A stretch of 64,000 bases of DNA from Candidatus Sericytochromatia bacterium S15B-MN24 CBMW_12 (GTDB lineage Bacteria > Cyanobacteriota > Sericytochromatia > S15B-MN24 > UBA4093). The notes beneath the pieces were generated by a model that saw only the letters and a list, made by a program, of their open reading frames with translations, had not been told where the DNA came from and searched no databases. The position numbers were made by a program, and so were the translations under genes. This document shows, in pieces, positions 35,546 to 43,918 of the stretch. Each line of letters starts with the position of its first letter. Positions within the stretch are counted from its first letter, which is position 1. The stretch spans positions 119,821 through 183,820 of the forward strand of contig DAZV01000030.1 of NCBI GenBank assembly GCA_002083825.1. The letters run 5' to 3'.

Positions 35546-36448
35546 TTAGCGGTTGCGCTCCGAGACGAACCGGGCGATCGCCGATAGCGCAGCGCCGGAC
35601 TCCCCCAGGGGGGCGATCGCCGATAGCGCTGCCTGGATCTGGCGGTCCGCCTCGATCCGGGCCTGGTCGAGCCCGTAAAGGGCGGGGTAGGTGGCCTTGT
35701 GGGCCTCGACGTCCTTGCCGGGGCTCTTGCCGAGGGCCTCGGCCGTCCCCGTGAGATCCAGGATGTCGTCGACGATCTGGAACGCCAGCCCGACGTGTTC
35801 GGCGTAGCGCGTGAGCATGGTCATGATCGCTTGGGGGGCGTCGGCCACGTGTCCGCCCAGCCTAACCGCGGCGACGATCAGCGCGCCGGTCTTGTGACGG
35901 TGGATGTAGTCGAGGGTCTCGGCGGCCAAGGCTTGCCCTTCGGCTTGCATGTCCACGACCTGGCCTTCGACCATCTGGAGGGTGGCGCCGGCGAGCTCGC
36001 CCACCACGTTCAGCGCCCGGTCGGGCGAACAGTGAAGGGGCAGTTCTTTCGCCAGCACCTGGAAGGTATGCGCGAGCAATCCGTCACCGGCCAGGAGCGC
36101 GAGCGCCTCGCCGTAGACCATGTGGTTGGTGGGGCGTCCCCGACGCAGCGCGTCGTCATCCATGCAGGGGAGGTCGTCATGGATCAGGGACTGGGTGTGG
36201 ATGAGCTCCAGGGCGCAGCCGGCCGTGAGGGCCTGCTCTCCCTTTCCGCCGGATGCCATGCAGGCGGCGATCGCGAAGAGGGGGCGGATGCGCTTGCCGC
36301 CGGCGAGGACGCTGTAGCGCATGGACTCCCAGAGCTCCCGAGCGAGCTCCGCGGAACCGGGAACGATCCGGTCGAGTTCCGCTTCGATGCGGGGTCCATA
36401 CTGGGAAGAAAGGGTTTCCAGGGTCGAGGGGCCAGTGGAGGAGTTCAC
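35546..36448 (-). CDS. ispA: Polyprenyl (farnesyl/geranylgeranyl) diphosphate synthase
   Basis: A 300-residue trans-prenyltransferase. The first Asp-rich motif DDLPCMDDD with RRGRPTNH, the second DDILD, and LIHTQSLIHDDLPCMDDD are intact. Residues upstream of the first motif suggest a C15-C20 product. The start is GTG at 36448 behind GGAAGGA, inside the longer track ORF. Near the C-terminus ALSAIA occurs twice 13 residues apart, reflecting a 39-nt duplication that contains two HIP1 octamers. It heads the operon with yuiD, tlyA and nadK and supplies isoprenoids for quinones and carriers. Confidence 0.93.
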   Translation of the reverse strand: MNSSTGPSTLETLSSQYGPRIEAELDRIVPGSAELARELWESMRYSVLAGGKRIRPLFAIAACMASGGKGEQALTAGCALELIHTQSLIHDDLPCMDDDALRRGRPTNHMVYGEALALLAGDGLLAHTFQVLAKELPLHCSPDRALNVVGELAGATLQMVEGQVVDMQAEGQALAAETLDYIHRHKTGALIVAAVRLGGHVADAPQAIMTMLTRYAEHVGLAFQIVDDILDLTGTAEALGKSPGKDVEAHKATYPALYGLDQARIEADRQIQAALSAIAPLGESGAALSAIARFVSERNR

Positions 36449-36569
36449 GCGATGTCCTTCCAAAGCAGTGGGCGGACGACATTATACCATTTCCGGCATG
36501 ATACACTAGCCTCACGATCGCTCCGTCGCTCTTCCGACAACTGCTTCTGACAGAAAGAAGGAATCCCGC

Positions 36570-37697
36570 TTGAGCAAGCAAAAAGCCGTATTCGCCTTCG
36601 CCGCAGCCGCCTTGACGGCTCTCTCCCTTCCCCTCATGCCGGCGAACGCCGAGCCGGTCTCCGCCGAGAGCGCGGAGCCCGCGGTGGCGGCACCGGCCCC
36701 GGTCGCCGATTCCGCCCCGGTCGTCACTCCGGTCGCCGGAAACCTCGAAGTCCTGCCGGTCGAGGCGAGCCCCGCCGCTGCGGATCCTGCCTCTGCCAGC
36801 CTCTTGGCCGCTCCGGCTTCGGCCAGCCTCCTGGCGGCCCCCGCTTCGGCCAGCCTCCTGGCCGCTCCTGCCAGCCCGAGCGTCATCGCGGCCCCCGTGG
36901 CGCAAGCTACCGCCAGCGCCACGCCGGCTGCGGGCCCGTCCTTCTCGATGCCCAACGTGAAGCTGCCCTTCCCGCTGACGCTCTCCTATCGTCCCGAGAC
37001 GGGAACGATGGGCGGCACCGGCTTCGCGCCCGGGGTTCCGCTCATCGCGGGGGCGCCCGCGGCGCCCGCTCAGTTCAATCTCGCCTCCCAGACGGCCCAG
37101 GGATGGTCCGGAACCGCGGAGGTGGGGCTTCCCATCATCACGCTCGGCGCTCGGATGACCGGCTACGGTAGCGTCGGCTCCTTCGATCCGTCCATCAGCG
37201 CCGCGGACAGCAGCAATGCTCCCGCCGCGGATCAGCTCCCCTACTACTGGCCCGAGAGTGCCTGGTCCACCTACGTCAAGGTATTCGGCCTGCGCTTCGG
37301 CTACCTCAACGAACAGTTCAACCGCAACATCGGTGAGGGTGGGGCCATCGGGTCGTACATCGGCGGCCTGGATTCGGGCTTCAACATCCTGGGGCTCGTC
37401 GGCGTGGATTATCACCTGCTCGCCGGCTGGGGAGTCAACGGCCAGACCGTTGCCGGAACCACCACGGCCCACATCCCCACGGAACTCGACGCCAGCGTCT
37501 ACGCCAATCTCGGACCCATCAACCTGAGGGCCGGCTACGTCGCCCGGGAAACCTTCACCGGAGATCCGAGCACCTTCCTGGCTATCGTCACCGACCCCAT
37601 GTCCCTCGCGAACGATGCCGGGAAACGGGACACGGTCAACGCCACGCGCATGGGATCCTACATGGGCCCCTACTTCGGAGCGGGGTTCAGTTTCTAG
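36570..37697 (+). CDS. Putative outer-membrane beta-barrel protein A
   Basis: A 375-residue exported protein; TTG start at 36570 behind AAGGA. A signal peptide (about residues 1-27) is followed by an Ala/Pro/Ser-rich linker with three copies of ASASLLAAP, encoded by a DNA tandem repeat at about 36780-36865. The remaining about 240 residues alternate polar and aromatic residues and end in GAGFSF, as in outer-membrane beta-barrels with a C-terminal Phe. It is a paralogue of the next gene (GYLNEQFNRNIGEGGAIGS versus GYLNEFFGRGIGSDGAIGS; related C-termini). A porin or surface role is likely; no domain family was recognised. Confidence 0.7.
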   Translation: MSKQKAVFAFAAAALTALSLPLMPANAEPVSAESAEPAVAAPAPVADSAPVVTPVAGNLEVLPVEASPAAADPASASLLAAPASASLLAAPASASLLAAPASPSVIAAPVAQATASATPAAGPSFSMPNVKLPFPLTLSYRPETGTMGGTGFAPGVPLIAGAPAAPAQFNLASQTAQGWSGTAEVGLPIITLGARMTGYGSVGSFDPSISAADSSNAPAADQLPYYWPESAWSTYVKVFGLRFGYLNEQFNRNIGEGGAIGSYIGGLDSGFNILGLVGVDYHLLAGWGVNGQTVAGTTTAHIPTELDASVYANLGPINLRAGYVARETFTGDPSTFLAIVTDPMSLANDAGKRDTVNATRMGSYMGPYFGAGFSF

Positions 37698-37713
37698 TCG
37701 CTAGTCTAACTTA

Positions 37714-37819
37714 TTAGCGCCTGCGGCTGTTTCGTAAGGCAGCGAGGGATAGCCGTGACGTTGCCCCGATGCGATAGAGTCGTAGCCCTCGCTGGCCTGA
37801 AGAAACGACGTTTGCTCTA
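37714..37819 (-). repeat. 106-bp inverted repeat, left copy (element R1)
   Basis: Reverse complement of 38841-38946 with a single mismatch (cctgcgg versus cccgcgg). It lies 16 bp after the stop codon of barrel gene A and ends about 100 bp before gene B. The element is itself an imperfect hairpin (CCAGCGAGGG ... CCCTCGCTG). Confidence 0.93.
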
Positions 37820-37836
37820 AAGATATATTACAATGT

Positions 37837-37868
37837 GAGGGCTTCCCATGAGGGGAGCCCTCTTCTGC
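37837..37868 (+). promoter_or_regulatory. Leader hairpin before barrel gene B
   Basis: GAGGGCTTCCC-ATGA-GGGGAGCCCTC forms an 11-bp stem (one G:T pair) followed by TTCT, between the repeat and the start codon. It resembles a terminator or attenuator. An in-frame ATG (37848) lies in its loop. Confidence 0.5.
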
Positions 37869-37916
37869 TTGGACGTAAGCCCGTACGTTGCGCGATCAAA
37901 GAAAGATGGGTACGCC

Positions 37917-38843
37917 ATGACTCGAAACGCTTTCCGCGGCACCTTCCTGGCCGCGACTCTCGCCCTGATGGCCCCCGCAGTCCTGACGGCTCCGGAGGCG
38001 CTGGCTGCCTTCAGTCCGGCCGAGGATTCCCGACTCGCCCAGGCCCGCAGGCCGAGCCCCGCCCCGACCCTGCGCCCGGTGCCCACCCCGCTGCCTCCGG
38101 CTCAGGAACCCATCCGGCGCGGTACCGAACCCGTCCAGGTGACCGCCGTGACGGCACCCGAGGACAAGACCCCCATGGATCTCACGATCGGCCTGGAGTA
38201 CGAGTTCGGCAGCGCCACCTCGGGGGGCTTCGCAGCCAACGCCCAGTCGGTTCCGACCGCGATCACCAATGCCACCTCGGCCCTCAACGCCTGGTCGGGG
38301 CTGGCCGAGATCGGTCTGGGAGCCTTCGACCTCGGCGCGAAGTACACGAACTACATGGGAGTGCTGCCCCTCACCGTTGGTAACCCCGCAGGCGGCTTCC
38401 TCCCGTTCTATTGGCCTCAAGAAACTTGGAGCGCTTACGGTCGCATGGGTGCCCTGCGCCTGGGCTATCTCAACGAGTTCTTCGGGCGGGGCATCGGTTC
38501 GGACGGCGCGATCGGGTCGGTGATCCTGGGTCTTGACGGGGGATTCCCGCTGGTCGTCGACATGCTCGACATGGATTATAGCCTCACCGGCGGCTGGGGC
38601 GTCATCGGACAGGGGCCCGGCCACATCCCCGCTGAAGCCAAGGTAAGCTTGAGCGTCGTCCTCGGGCCGGTGAACCTGTCGGGTGGCTACGTGGGGCGGG
38701 CCTCCTTCACCGGGGAGCCGGGAACCTTCCTCACCGCGCTCACCAATCCGGCTCAATTGAGTACCGGGGATGCGGCCACGGTCAACCAGACCCGCCTGGG
38801 CACCTATCAGGGCCCGTTCGTCGGAGTGAGCATGGGCTTCTAG
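37917..38843 (+). CDS. Putative outer-membrane beta-barrel protein B, flanked by inverted repeats
   Basis: A 308-residue exported protein paralogous to protein A. The ATG at 37917 begins a standard signal peptide (MTRNAFRGTFLAATLALMAP); an in-frame ATG at 37848 exists but would place 23 residues before it and sits in a hairpin loop. A short Pro-rich linker is followed by a barrel-like domain ending GPFVGVSMGF. The last codon, TAG at 38841, is the first triplet of the right-hand repeat, so the whole gene and its leader lie between two 106-bp inverted repeats. Inversion would turn the gene against its flanks. Its pore or ligand function is unknown. Confidence 0.7.
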   Translation: MTRNAFRGTFLAATLALMAPAVLTAPEALAAFSPAEDSRLAQARRPSPAPTLRPVPTPLPPAQEPIRRGTEPVQVTAVTAPEDKTPMDLTIGLEYEFGSATSGGFAANAQSVPTAITNATSALNAWSGLAEIGLGAFDLGAKYTNYMGVLPLTVGNPAGGFLPFYWPQETWSAYGRMGALRLGYLNEFFGRGIGSDGAIGSVILGLDGGFPLVVDMLDMDYSLTGGWGVIGQGPGHIPAEAKVSLSVVLGPVNLSGGYVGRASFTGEPGTFLTALTNPAQLSTGDAATVNQTRLGTYQGPFVGVSMGF

Positions 38844-38946
38844 AGCAAACGTCGTTTCTTCAGGCCAGCGAGGGCTACGACTCTATCGCATCGGGGCAAC
38901 GTCACGGCTATCCCTCGCTGCCTTACGAAACAGCCGCGGGCGCTAA
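38841..38946 (+). repeat. 106-bp inverted repeat, right copy (element R2)
   Basis: Begins with the TAG stop codon of barrel gene B (TAGAGCAAAC...) and is complementary to 37714-37819 except for one base. Internal near-palindromic arms give it a hairpin structure. Confidence 0.93.
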
Positions 38947-39049
38947 AGGGGCGCTCCCACGGTTCTCGCGCTTCCCTGGCACCCTGAGGGGAGAGCTTCG
39001 GCCCTCCCCTCTACTCGTTTCCCCTGTGAACGCCGCAAAGCCTGATCGT

Positions 39050-39081
39050 TTGACAGTCGAAGGGGTGCATGGTACACCCCT
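39050..39081 (+). promoter_or_regulatory. SLH-porin promoter with overlapping palindrome
   Basis: TTGACA (39050-39055), 17-bp spacer and a weak -10 TACACC (39073-39078). AGGGGTG-N7-CACCCCT (39061-39081) is a perfect inverted repeat over the -10 region, suited to a repressor or activator. Confidence 0.5.
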
Positions 39082-39111
39082 ACTTTTCTACAGCCCTTCG
39101 AGGAGGAATCC

Positions 39112-40914
39112 ATGGTCAAACAGTACTTGACGACGCTGGGTCTGGCTGCCACCTTGCTGGTCGGCGCGGTCCCGATGACGGCGACGGCCCAGGCCTTCAC
39201 CCCGGTGAGCGAATTCACGGACGTGGGTCCCAGTCACTGGGCTTACAACGCCATCAAGGCCATGGTCGAAAAGTATCAGATCATGGAGGGGTTCCCCGAC
39301 AGCACGTTCCGCGGTGAGCGCACCGTGAACCGCTATGAAATGGCAGCCTTGCTCTCCAAGGTCATGTCGCGGGTCGAGGAAATGATCGCCTCCGCCACCG
39401 GCGAGGTTCCAGCACCTCCGCGCCTTCGATCCGACATCTCTTCGGACGATCTTCGCGTGCTCGCGCGCCTGCAGCAGGAATTCCGGGACGAACTCGCGGT
39501 CCTGAAGGGCCGCTACGATACCTTCGACAACCGTCTCGGCGCGCTGGAGCGCCGGGTTCGCCTGGGCGGCTCGCTTCAGTTCCTTTATCGGACCTACATG
39601 GCTCAGCCGGGAACCAAGCAGAACGTCCAGGAATTCGACAACCTCCGGGTCCAGACCAACCTGACCCTGGCCTCGGAACTGGCTCCCAACATGGCGTTTC
39701 GCGGAGCGTATTCGATTTTCAACAACGGCGTTCAGAACTTTCAAAACGGCCATCAAGCCGTCGACGGGGGGCTGGGATCCTTGACCGGGGCCGATACGGC
39801 CACTCCGTTCTACGTTCGCCAGTCCTATTTTTCGTGGACCCCCGGAGCCCTCGGCCTCTACACGGGCGTGATGACCTTCAGAGATACCAGTCTCAAGGTC
39901 GGCGGCACCTTGCCCAATGCCTTCCAGTCGTCCGTCTGGCCGCAAAGCCAGTCGGGTTTCGGCTTCGTGGGAACGCCTCCGGTAGAGCCGACGACGGGTG
40001 GGCTTGTCCTGAGCGGCTACGGGGCAGGGGTGGCGGACACGCCCCAGGGGCGCGTGGGCTGGAACCCCGGCATCAACGTGGTGCAGGATCTTCTCGACCC
40101 CAACTCGGTGGATCCGATCAACTCGGGCGCGGCTCCGAGCGTCGTGCTCGACGCGTCCCTGGGTCCGGTGGACGTCGGCGTCGGCTACAACCACGGAACC
40201 CCCGGGGCTTCGACGGTAGGTGCGCTCGCGAACCTGCCGGATACCTTTCCGATCGTTGCGGGGCCCGTGGGATCAGGGTACTCCCTGCTCCGTCTCGCCA
40301 CCGATATGGGCCCAGCCCGGCTGGGGCTATATGGTCGGGCCGATAACACGGCTCTGGGCCGTTTGACCGGAGGCGCATCGACGGGAAAGGGCTGGGGAGC
40401 CACCTTGGACCTGGGGTCGGAGGCTCTGGGCCTACAACTGGGCTGGGCAGAGATGGATCGGACCTTCTCGACCACGAACTTGCCCTATTTTAACGAGGGT
40501 ACGATTGCCCTGGTGACCAACAACCTGTTCGGCTCGCTGGAGTTCGGGCTTGCGACCAAGTTCGGCAACGCGGGTGGACTCTCTCCCACGGCCAGCCCGC
40601 GTCTACCGGGACTCGGCTACAACTGGACGTCGACGGGGGGCTACGTGAGGTTCCCGGGTTTCTCGATCTTGCCGTCGATCACGCTGGCGGCCCAGCAGTC
40701 GGGCTCGGACGTGGGGTCGAAGAACTTCGGTTCGGGCCTCACGGCGATCGTGGGCTTCCAGCCGAACCCCGCGCTGCCGGTCGTCATGGTGCAATACGAT
40801 CAGGGGAAGTTCTACGGGACCTCGGAGGCTCCGACGGGAGACAACGCGTTGTTCGGGACTGCCAACAAGCAGTCGCATGATCAGGTGATCGTGGGGACCT
40901 CGGTGAGCTTCTAG
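39112..40914 (+). CDS. SLH-domain outer-membrane porin (cyanobacterial OprB/Som type)
   Basis: A 600-residue protein behind AGGAGG. After a signal peptide (about residues 1-26) there is one S-layer homology domain (FTDVGPSHWAYNAIKAMVEKYQIMEGFPD...TVNRYEMAALLSK, about 33-85), a helical coiled segment (about 105-150: LARLQQEFRDELAVLKGRYDTFDNRLGALERR), then a large beta-barrel ending SVSF. This architecture is that of the cyanobacterial Som porins, in which the SLH domain anchors the outer membrane to peptidoglycan-linked polymers. It should be a major outer-membrane protein. It is monocistronic. Confidence 0.87.
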   Translation: MVKQYLTTLGLAATLLVGAVPMTATAQAFTPVSEFTDVGPSHWAYNAIKAMVEKYQIMEGFPDSTFRGERTVNRYEMAALLSKVMSRVEEMIASATGEVPAPPRLRSDISSDDLRVLARLQQEFRDELAVLKGRYDTFDNRLGALERRVRLGGSLQFLYRTYMAQPGTKQNVQEFDNLRVQTNLTLASELAPNMAFRGAYSIFNNGVQNFQNGHQAVDGGLGSLTGADTATPFYVRQSYFSWTPGALGLYTGVMTFRDTSLKVGGTLPNAFQSSVWPQSQSGFGFVGTPPVEPTTGGLVLSGYGAGVADTPQGRVGWNPGINVVQDLLDPNSVDPINSGAAPSVVLDASLGPVDVGVGYNHGTPGASTVGALANLPDTFPIVAGPVGSGYSLLRLATDMGPARLGLYGRADNTALGRLTGGASTGKGWGATLDLGSEALGLQLGWAEMDRTFSTTNLPYFNEGTIALVTNNLFGSLEFGLATKFGNAGGLSPTASPRLPGLGYNWTSTGGYVRFPGFSILPSITLAAQQSGSDVGSKNFGSGLTAIVGFQPNPALPVVMVQYDQGKFYGTSEAPTGDNALFGTANKQSHDQVIVGTSVSF

Positions 40915-40931
40915 CGTCACCGATCCCGTCG

Positions 40932-40962
40932 TCGGGGGCCTCGGTCGTGAAGGACCGGGGCC
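40932..40962 (+). terminator. Hairpin after the SLH porin gene
   Basis: GGCCTCGGTC / GACCGGGGCC gives a 10-bp stem with one G:T pair 18 bp after the stop codon; the T-run is poor. Confidence 0.5.
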
Positions 40963-41050
40963 CTTCGGCGTTCATGCTTTTCATCTTCTTGGCCGATGCC
41001 CCCTCGGTTCTTACCTCCTAGTCTGGTAGGCGGGGGAGAGAGGGGGAGGC

Positions 41051-43036
41051 ATGCGGGATGATCGAGAACCGGGAAACGGGCCGGGAAAAGTGCCTGGAAA
41101 AGGGTCGGGAAACGGGTCGGGAAACGGGTCGGGAATAAAGCACGGGCGAGGTTCTGGTTTCAAGGGGGCTGTTTTTTCCTGGCGAGGGGGCTTGATTCTG
41201 GGGATTCTCGCGCTTTCGGCGGCGGACAGCCTGCTTGGTCGGTCGTTCGGGTTGGGTCAGGGTCTCGGTGGCGTCGCGTTCGGTCAGGCCGATGCGGGTG
41301 AGGAGGCCTTGCGTGCCCCGGGTCCCATCTTCGGGATGCAGGCCGTGCCCAAGTTCGACGAGCGTCTCGGCAAGGGATCTTGGAGCGGGTCGCGGGATCG
41401 CGGCATGGAGATGCACCGGGACCTGGGGGTGCGTCTGAGCCGGGAAGGGATGATCTGGCGTCATTATCAGCCGGGTCCCGACGGCCGGGTTCCGCATCAG
41501 GGGGACTTCGACGATGTGGTCGCGCGCTTGGGCGCGGCGGGGATCTCCCTTCAGTTCATGGTGACGGAGACGCCGTTCTGGGCGTCCTCGGCAGCGGGCA
41601 AGCGTCCGGCGGATCCGGTTTCGTATCGCCAGGCCCCCCCCGAGGGCCTTTACCTCCCGATCTTCGCGGACGGCAGCGATGTTCCGGGCCCTGGCAAGCG
41701 TATCAATCCTCATCATCCCTGGGCCTCCTTCCTCGAGACGGTCGTGAGACGCTACGCGGGTCAGGTTCGCTACTGGCAGTGCTGGAACGAGCCGGACTAC
41801 CCCGAGGGCGTACTGGGCGCGGCCCCGGGCGATCCGCGGCGATCCTGGCAGGGCAGCGTGAAGGATTACGTCCGCCTGCTCGCGGTCATGCACACGGTCG
41901 TCAAGTGGATCGATCCCCAGGCCCAGGTGGTGACGGGGGGCCTGGGCTACGCGGACTACCTGCAGGCGATGATCGACCACGGAGCCGGCCCTTACTTCGA
42001 CTTGCTGGATTTTCATGCTTACGGGTGGCCGGGATCCGACGAGGCGCTCAGGGCCTTCCTGTCGGTTCACCAGGCCATGCGGCAGGTCCTGGAGCGCAAC
42101 CGTCTCGGCCGGAAGGGCATGCTCTGCTCGGAGACCGGGTACAGCGCCACGGAGCCCGATCACCAGGCCGACACCATCGTCAAGCTCTACGCCACGACCT
42201 TGGCGCTAGGGCTCGAAGGAACGGTCTACTACAGCAACACCAACCCCAGCTGGCGGCAGATGGGGCTGGTGGACTGGCGCAGCCTGACGCAGCGCACGAT
42301 GGGCTACTGGGCTTACAAGAATACCAGCGCGGCGCTCGACGGCATGCGATTCGTCTCGAAGCTGCCGCTGCCGCCTCAGGTGGTGGGTTACCTCTTTGCG
42401 GATTCCGCTCGCCGGCGCGAGGTCGCCGTGCTCTGGGCTCCCTATCGATCGCCCGAGGAGGCATGGCCTTTGCGCTGGAATCGCGCGGGCGACTGGACCC
42501 GCGTCACGCCGGAGGGAAACGTTCAGCCCCTGGCGCCGGGAGTTCCTTTGCGCCTGCATGGCCGCCCCGTCATCCTCGATTCCGATGGCCGAGGGCGCTA
42601 TTCCCCGCTGACGGCCAATCCCTCGATCCCCCGGAACGGCTTGGCCGTCGTTTCGGTCCGGGCCAGCGGGAGCCGCGCCGACGGCTTCCATGAGCCGGAT
42701 CTCGCCGTGGACGGGGATACCGACTCCCAGTGGATTTCCGGGGGGGCGCGCGAGGCGACCGTCTCCTTCGTCGTGGAGCTCGCCGAGCGATCGCTCATCC
42801 GCGAGCTTCGACTCAAGACCGGCCCCCTCCACGGCGCCACCATCGACCTCGAAGTCTCCGACGACGGCCGCTCCTGGCGCAAGGTTCGCGAGCGCGTCCG
42901 CATCGACGGTTGGAAGCTGGAGCGTTTGGCGCTACCCCTCCCGACCGAGGCGCGCTGGATTCGCCTGCTCTGGCGCAATGCCCCTGATCGCCGCCTCCCA
43001 GGGCTCTCGATCTTCGAGTTAGAGGTCCATGACTAG
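41051..43036 (+). CDS. Clan GH-A glycoside hydrolase with C-terminal discoidin-like domain
   Basis: A 661-residue protein. Residues 1-35 are Gly/Pro/Lys/Asn-rich and encoded by tandem copies of GGTCGGGAAACG; a hydrophobic segment (about 44-60) is a signal anchor. The TIM-barrel has the clan GH-A acid/base in YWQCWNEPD and the likely nucleophile in MLCSETGYS, resembling GH39-type enzymes. The last about 130 residues (DLAVDGDTDSQWISGG ... IRELRLKTG ... DLEVSDDGRSWRKV) form an F5/8-type C (discoidin) carbohydrate-binding domain. It probably hydrolyses an extracellular or envelope polysaccharide. The exact GH family is uncertain. mqnA follows 99 bp downstream. Confidence 0.78.
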   Translation: MRDDREPGNGPGKVPGKGSGNGSGNGSGIKHGRGSGFKGAVFSWRGGLILGILALSAADSLLGRSFGLGQGLGGVAFGQADAGEEALRAPGPIFGMQAVPKFDERLGKGSWSGSRDRGMEMHRDLGVRLSREGMIWRHYQPGPDGRVPHQGDFDDVVARLGAAGISLQFMVTETPFWASSAAGKRPADPVSYRQAPPEGLYLPIFADGSDVPGPGKRINPHHPWASFLETVVRRYAGQVRYWQCWNEPDYPEGVLGAAPGDPRRSWQGSVKDYVRLLAVMHTVVKWIDPQAQVVTGGLGYADYLQAMIDHGAGPYFDLLDFHAYGWPGSDEALRAFLSVHQAMRQVLERNRLGRKGMLCSETGYSATEPDHQADTIVKLYATTLALGLEGTVYYSNTNPSWRQMGLVDWRSLTQRTMGYWAYKNTSAALDGMRFVSKLPLPPQVVGYLFADSARRREVAVLWAPYRSPEEAWPLRWNRAGDWTRVTPEGNVQPLAPGVPLRLHGRPVILDSDGRGRYSPLTANPSIPRNGLAVVSVRASGSRADGFHEPDLAVDGDTDSQWISGGAREATVSFVVELAERSLIRELRLKTGPLHGATIDLEVSDDGRSWRKVRERVRIDGWKLERLALPLPTEARWIRLLWRNAPDRRLPGLSIFELEVHD

Positions 43037-43135
43037 GCTGGATAGTCGCTTTACAAGCCATTTCGAGCTGCCTATAATGAGCGAACGCTTCCCCTTCCTG
43101 CGTCGCCCCCTCGGACAAACTCAAAGGATTCTGAC

Positions 43136-43918
43136 TTGCGGATGATCGGCGAGCCTCCCTACCTCTCGACACTTCCTCTCTACCATGCCCTCCGGGCGAC
43201 GGGACTCGAGCCTGATTTCCAGATTTCGCGCGCCGGCATCTCCCACCTTTCCGAGCGCCTGGTCAACGGTACGCTCGATGCAGGCCCGATCTCCCTCATC
43301 TCGTACCTGAAGCATCGCGACAAGCTCGACCTGATCCCCCACATGGCGCTCAGCTCCATGGGAGCCGGCGGCTCCGGCGTCCTGGTGAGCACCAAGCCCA
43401 TCGGGACCGCCTCCGAGCTCGAGGTGGCCATTCCCAGCCAGACGGCCGGTACCGCTTACCTCCTGCGCTGGCTTTTCTCCGAGATGTTCGGCTACGAACC
43501 CATTCTGGTGGAGCGCACCGGAAATCTCGAGCACATGCTGCAAGAACATGGGGCCGCGCTGCTCTTCGAAGACCAGGCCCTGAGCGCGCGCTACCGCTCT
43601 CCCAACCTGCACGTCTGGGACCTCGGGACCGCCTGGTGGCAATGCACCAACACCCCGCTCCTCTACATGGTCTGGGTCGTTCGCAAGGAAGTTCCCGAGG
43701 CCGAAAGAACGGCGCTGCTCGCGCGATTCGCCGAGGCCAAGCGCAGCGTGGGGAGCTTCAAGGCTCCCATCATGCGCGAGGCCCAAGAGCAGTCGGGTTA
43801 TCCGGAGGATTACCTCGAGAACTTCTGGTCCCGCTTCAACTACGACTTCACTCCCGCTCACCAGACGAGCCTTCGCCTCTTCGAGCAGTACGTCTACGCG
43901 CTGGATCCTGCGCGTTAG
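43136..43918 (+). CDS. mqnA: MqnA-family menaquinone biosynthesis protein (chorismate dehydratase)
   Basis: A 260-residue periplasmic-binding-fold enzyme of the MqnA/MqnD family. Typical segments: EPPYLSTLPLYHAL, VNGTLDAGPISLISYLKHRDKL and VLVSTKPI. MqnA converts chorismate to 3-enolpyruvylbenzoate, the first step of the futalosine route to menaquinone. The TTG start is 7 nt after AAAGGA; the ATG two codons later is the alternative. No other mqn gene is in the window, so the assignment to MqnA rather than MqnD rests on sequence pattern only. The stop codon is the first triplet of repeat element R3. Confidence 0.82.
   Translation: MRMIGEPPYLSTLPLYHALRATGLEPDFQISRAGISHLSERLVNGTLDAGPISLISYLKHRDKLDLIPHMALSSMGAGGSGVLVSTKPIGTASELEVAIPSQTAGTAYLLRWLFSEMFGYEPILVERTGNLEHMLQEHGAALLFEDQALSARYRSPNLHVWDLGTAWWQCTNTPLLYMVWVVRKEVPEAERTALLARFAEAKRSVGSFKAPIMREAQEQSGYPEDYLENFWSRFNYDFTPAHQTSLRLFEQYVYALDPAR

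Noticed and set aside
39088-42163. Minus-strand ORFs 39088-40194 and 41018-42163
   Set aside because: Antisense shadows of the SLH porin and the GH-A enzyme.
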